NCBI GenBank assembly: GCA_002728915.1
Contig: PBWE01000011.1
Coordinates: 47,639 to 55,816 of the forward strand
Reading direction: 5' to 3'
Origin: Micrococcales bacterium
GTDB taxonomy: Bacteria > Actinomycetota > Actinomycetes > S36-B12
Length of the DNA stretch: 8,178 nucleotides
The position numbers were made by a program, and so were the translations under genes. The number at the start of each line of letters is the position of its first letter. Within the stretch, counting starts at the first letter, position 1. The notes under the pieces are model-generated. The model ran no database searches and was not told the origin of the DNA. It worked only from the letters and a program-made list of their open reading frames with translations. Shown in pieces: positions 6,324 to 8,178 of the stretch.

Positions 6324-7592
6324 GTGTCTGCCTCCTCATCCAGCGACTCTTGGTTGCGCCGCCAGAGCAAGCGCGCCGCGCGCAGTCTTGCCCGCCGGAT
6401 GCGGGATTTCGGACAAGTCGAGCCGGCTGGTTTCGACCTCGCAGACGTGCCGAGCGCCGATATCGCCCTGTACTTCCCCGACGGTCCGCCCAAGCTTTAT
6501 CAGCTCACGCAGTGGCTTCCCGTCTTCGAAGGCAACAACGATGTCACGACGATCGTGATCGTCCGTCAAGTGGACGCATTCAACGCACTTCTCGGCACGA
6601 CGCCACTGCGGGTCATCTTGGTGCCCCAATATGAGGACCTGATGGCTCTGCTCGACCGGGCGAACTTCGGAGCCGTGGTCTACGTCAACAACGGGTGGAC
6701 GAATTTTCAAGCGCTGTCCTTCCAGCGCGCCGTTCACATCCATGTCAATCACGGTGAGAGCGACAAGATCTGCATGGTGAGCAACCAGGCAAAGGCGTAC
6801 GACAAAGTCTTCGTCGCGGGACAAGCGGCGATCGATCGTCACGAGGCGGCCCTGGCCTGGTTCGACCAGTCGCACTTGGTTCGTGTCGGACGCCCGCAAC
6901 TCGATCTCGAGGTAAACCCGGCTCTACCCCTGACCGAACGGACCACCATCACCTACGCGCCGACGTGGGAGGGTGAGGATGAAGCCAACAACTACTCCTC
7001 CGTCGACGTCTACGGCGTGCAGATCATCCAGGCAATGGCGGATCACCCTCAATCGCGGATTGTCTACAAACCCCACCCCCGGGTGGCGGATTCCGACGAT
7101 CCGGCGATTCGTTCCCAACACCGAGCCATCGTCGCCGCTGTCAACGAAGCAGCATCCCATGATCCAGCCGCAGGCCACTGCGTTCTCGAAGGTGCCGACA
7201 TGCTCGCGGTCATTCGCAGCACAGACGTATTGATCGCGGATGTCTCCTCGGTCACCCTCGACTTTCTGTATCTCAAGCCCGGAGCCCCGCTCGTCATCAC
7301 CGACCGACGCACGGATCGATCCGGCCTTCTGACTGAGTCGCCCGTGGCATCGGTATGTCACGTCGTGGATGCAGACTCCATCGATCAGCTGTCCGACGAC
7401 CTACGTGCTGTCGTCACCGCCAGTGGCAATGCCTCGCGCCGCTCCATGCGTGACCACTACTTCGACGGCCTGGAACCCGGGGAGAGCACAGAGCGATTCT
7501 GGGCCGAACTGGACTCGGCGATTCGAGAGCACGATCAGGCCCTGCAATCATTGAGCCGCATTCGCACCGTGAGCGATGGGACGGCAACATGA
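6324..7592 (+). CDS. TagF/TagB-like CDP-glycerol glycerophosphotransferase family protein
   Basis: Predicted GT-B fold enzyme that transfers a phospho-alcohol unit (glycerol phosphate in known members) from a CDP-alcohol to a lipid-linked acceptor or growing chain at the inner face of the membrane. Visible family signatures: HGESDK at 143-148, YAPTWEG at 211-217, KPHP at 249-252, and DVLIADVSSVTLDFLYLKPG at 301-320. The two His residues (143 and 251) match the conserved pair needed for activity in TagF proteins, and Asp306, Ser308, Ser309 and Asp313 match the nucleotide-binding block. At 422 residues it is a single catalytic unit, nearer TagB than the longer two-part TagF. Residues 10-27 are rich in Arg/Lys and could form a membrane-binding amphipathic helix. 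The start is taken as GTG 6324; ATG 6399 would drop the basic N-terminus and leave a roomier intergenic region. It overlaps the next gene by 4 bp (ATGA). The actual substrate (CDP-glycerol or another CDP-alcohol) is not shown. Confidence 0.88.
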   Translation: MSASSSSDSWLRRQSKRAARSLARRMRDFGQVEPAGFDLADVPSADIALYFPDGPPKLYQLTQWLPVFEGNNDVTTIVIVRQVDAFNALLGTTPLRVILVPQYEDLMALLDRANFGAVVYVNNGWTNFQALSFQRAVHIHVNHGESDKICMVSNQAKAYDKVFVAGQAAIDRHEAALAWFDQSHLVRVGRPQLDLEVNPALPLTERTTITYAPTWEGEDEANNYSSVDVYGVQIIQAMADHPQSRIVYKPHPRVADSDDPAIRSQHRAIVAAVNEAASHDPAAGHCVLEGADMLAVIRSTDVLIADVSSVTLDFLYLKPGAPLVITDRRTDRSGLLTESPVASVCHVVDADSIDQLSDDLRAVVTASGNASRRSMRDHYFDGLEPGESTERFWAELDSAIREHDQALQSLSRIRTVSDGTAT

Positions 7593-8178
7593 TTCAGGCG
7601 GTGATTCTCGCGGCCGGCATGGGGACGCGCCTCGGACGACCGTTCCCCAAGCCACTCACCCCGTTAAGTGATGGGCGCACGATCATGGAGCAGCAAATCG
7701 ACAATCTGCGGCAGGTATTCGGGGCCGATGTGCGCATCACCACCGTGGTTGGCTTCAAGCTCGATCTCATTCTCGAAGCCTTTCCCGATGTCACCTACAT
7801 CTACAACGAGGCCTACGACCAAACGAACACCAATCGCAGCCTGTTGAAGGCTCTTCGACTCTCGACAGACGGTGGGGTCCTATGGATGAACGGAGATGTT
7901 GTCTTCGATCCACAAGTACTCAAAAAGGTCAGCGATCTGATGGAAGCGGACACGTCCTTCATCTGCGTCGACACTGCGGTGGTAGGCGACGAGGAGGTCA
8001 AGTACACGGTCGATGACGACGGGTACGTCGACGAACTCTCCAAACAAGTGGTCAACGCACGCGGAGAAGCGGTCGGCATCAATTTCGTCAGTGCCAGCGA
8101 CAAGCCGACTCTCATCGACCGACTATCCGAGTGCTCTGACGCTGACTACTTCGAGCGCGGCATCGAACTCGCCATCAG
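7589..8178 (+). CDS. LicC-like nucleotidyltransferase (phospho-alcohol cytidylyltransferase), 3' end cut by the window
   Basis: Predicted cytidylyltransferase that activates a phospho-alcohol (phosphocholine in LicC; possibly another alcohol phosphate here) with CTP to give a CDP-alcohol. The first 196 residues are visible and open to the right edge. LAAGMGTRL at 8-15 with Lys21 is the intact nucleotide-binding signature GxGTR...PK. YNEAYDQTNTNRSLLKAL at 72-89 matches the LicC-type substrate region with its N...Y...N..S pattern. NGDVVFD at 101-107 carries the metal-binding Asp103, and YFERGIEL near 187 fits the start of the C-terminal part. ATG 7589 overlaps the upstream TGA by 4 bp, and a weak GGGACGG lies just upstream. 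It is the only intact nucleotide-activating enzyme in the window, so it is the natural source of a CDP-alcohol for the TagF-like and CDP-alcohol phosphotransferase neighbours (inference). About 40 or more residues are probably missing at the C-terminus, judging from usual family length. Confidence 0.87.
   Translation, partial: MIQAVILAAGMGTRLGRPFPKPLTPLSDGRTIMEQQIDNLRQVFGADVRITTVVGFKLDLILEAFPDVTYIYNEAYDQTNTNRSLLKALRLSTDGGVLWMNGDVVFDPQVLKKVSDLMEADTSFICVDTAVVGDEEVKYTVDDDGYVDELSKQVVNARGEAVGINFVSASDKPTLIDRLSECSDADYFERGIELAI

Noticed and set aside
5470..6339. A 289-residue minus-strand frame starting with ATG at 6339 over the permease gene
   Set aside because: It lies in another frame across the whole permease, and its translation is rich in Arg/Ser/Gly with no recognisable domain. 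The permease frame has complete family motifs.

Overview
The window reads as a piece of an actinobacterial (Actinomycetota) chromosome. By eye the GC content is about 60%. Third codon positions are G/C-rich, GTG starts are frequent, genes overlap by 4 bp (ATGA or GTGA), and the protein families (a fused CDP-alcohol phosphotransferase with a C-terminal membrane domain, and a short TagF-like transferase) are typical of that phylum. The species cannot be named from this sequence.

The layout is two divergent transcription units that start from a 21-bp gap at 6303-6323. The leftward unit (minus strand, 6302 down to 65) has six genes: an ABC-2 exporter permease, a TagH/Wzt-like ABC ATP-binding subunit, a PAPS-type sulfotransferase, a 597-residue CDP-alcohol phosphotransferase with a degenerate nucleotidyltransferase-like N-terminus, a second, shorter CDP-alcohol phosphotransferase, and a family 2 glycosyltransferase. 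The last four are joined by 4-bp stop/start overlaps, and the permease and ATPase are 1 bp apart. Only the ATPase-sulfotransferase junction has a small gap (45 bp). The rightward unit (plus strand, from 6324) has a TagF/TagB-like glycerophosphotransferase and, overlapping it by 4 bp, a LicC-like cytidylyltransferase that runs off the right edge. There is no gene-free stretch over 300 bp, and I saw no RNA gene, mobile element or CRISPR array.

Together the genes look like an envelope-polymer pathway (inference). The LicC-like enzyme would make a CDP-alcohol. The two CDP-alcohol phosphotransferases and the TagF-like enzyme would move phospho-alcohol units onto a lipid or growing chain. The glycosyltransferase and sulfotransferase would decorate it, and the ABC pair would export it. 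This resembles teichoic-acid logic but does not match the classical tag/tar operons, and the polymer is unknown.

The most striking observation is that the ABC ATP-binding subunit keeps its overall fold pattern and an intact reading frame, but has lost the Walker A Lys, the signature Ser-Gly, the catalytic Glu and the switch His. It appears to be a conserved-frame pseudo-ATPase next to an apparently normal permease. Also notable are a His in place of the fourth motif Asp in the second CDP-alcohol phosphotransferase, and overlapping back-to-back -10 hexamers that would give almost leaderless transcripts in both directions.
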